DNA of 5,125 nt, from positions 1 to 5,125 of the forward strand of contig JACMMN010000111.1 in the NCBI GenBank assembly GCA_014379075.1. The letters are read 5' to 3'. The notes under the pieces are model-generated. The model was not told the DNA's origin, did not search any database, and worked only from the letters and a program-made list of their open reading frames with translations. Positions 4,908-5,125 of this stretch are shown here, one piece after another; within the stretch, counting starts at the first letter, position 1; the number at the start of each line of letters is the position of its first letter. Position numbers and translations under genes: made by a program. This DNA comes from Pyrinomonadaceae bacterium. Lineage in GTDB: Bacteria > Acidobacteriota > Blastocatellia > Pyrinomonadales > Pyrinomonadaceae.

Positions 4908-5125
4908 ATGAAAAATTACACTGAAAAAACACTTTTTTTAGAAAGGCCTCTTGGTTCACGGAGAATATTCGCAATATTATTTTGCCTTAGTTGCTGGAGC
5001 TGCCTGAGCGTCGCGGCGTATGGCCAGACGGTAAAGATATATCCGAAGGTAATAAGGGTGCAGAAGGGGAAGACGAAGATGATCACGGCGGCGGCTTATA
5101 ATGCGGGCGGGACACCGGTATTTAC
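4908..5125 (+). CDS. Exported protein with bacterial Ig-like domain, N-terminal part (cut by window edge)
   Basis: The first 72 codons of a gene that runs off the right end. Residues 1-39 form a signal peptide: a polar N-region ending in SRR (17-19), a hydrophobic core IFAILFCLSCWSCLSVAA (20-37) and a likely signal peptidase I cut after AYG, before Gln40. The cysteines in the core do not form a proper lipobox, so a lipoprotein is unlikely. The mature part starts TVKIYPKVIRVQKGKTKMIT (41-60) and continues AAAYNAGGTPVF, the pattern of a Big_2-type Ig-like domain first strand ('vspspvtvkvGktvtltAtayda.G.pv'). Such proteins are periplasmic or cell-surface, often large and with repeated domains; the rest is not visible, so no function is given. 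It is transcribed away from the methyltransferase pair, with an unusually long upstream region. A run of seven T occurs at 4933-4939, within codons 9-11. Confidence 0.75.
   Translation, partial: MKNYTEKTLFLERPLGSRRIFAILFCLSCWSCLSVAAYGQTVKIYPKVIRVQKGKTKMITAAAYNAGGTPVF

Overview
The window holds three complete genes, one gene cut by the right edge, and a long non-coding region of about 740 bases. Protein style points to a Gram-negative-type environmental bacterium with an extensively secreted proteome, possibly Acidobacteriota (Blastocatellia-like). The clues are a membrane-anchored right-handed beta-helix protein opening with a 'GGDFQAALNRAKPGDTI' segment, and an exported Ig-like protein. This is a guess from family resemblance: there is no rRNA or other taxonomic marker here. 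There are no mobile elements, CRISPR arrays or tRNAs.

Layout. (1) 15-1775, plus strand: an asparagine-synthetase-like protein of 586 residues. It keeps the ATP-pyrophosphatase loop SGGLDSR but has Thr where the catalytic Cys2 of the glutaminase domain should be. (2) 1793-3376, minus strand: a single-pass membrane protein with a large periplasmic right-handed parallel beta-helix. It converges on gene 1 with only 17 bases between the stop codons. (3) 3376-4164, minus strand: a class I SAM-dependent methyltransferase. Its stop overlaps the start of the beta-helix gene by one base (TAATG), so the two form a translationally coupled pair. (4) 4165-4907: non-coding region between the divergently transcribed methyltransferase and exported-protein genes, rich in inverted repeats. 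(5) 4908-5125, plus strand: the first 72 codons of an exported protein with a signal peptide followed by the start of a bacterial Ig-like domain.

How the genes may work together. Asparagine-synthetase homologues without a glutaminase nucleophile, small-molecule methyltransferases and beta-helix proteins (a fold used by polysaccharide lyases, epimerases and adhesins) are often found together at the edges of surface-polysaccharide or cell-envelope glycan clusters. A plausible reading is that genes 1 and 3 tailor a sugar or precursor by amidation and methylation, while gene 2 acts on or binds glycan outside the inner membrane. This is inference from families and context, and no substrate can be named from the sequence.

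The least explained part is the intergenic region. It has three dyads packed into about 73 bases (4536-4608), all with GTT...AAC outer edges or close to that, and a possible nested RNA fold (4634-4802) in what would be the 5' leader of the exported-protein gene. I found no known riboswitch consensus there. Both are candidates only; I could not run a fold, an alignment or a search.
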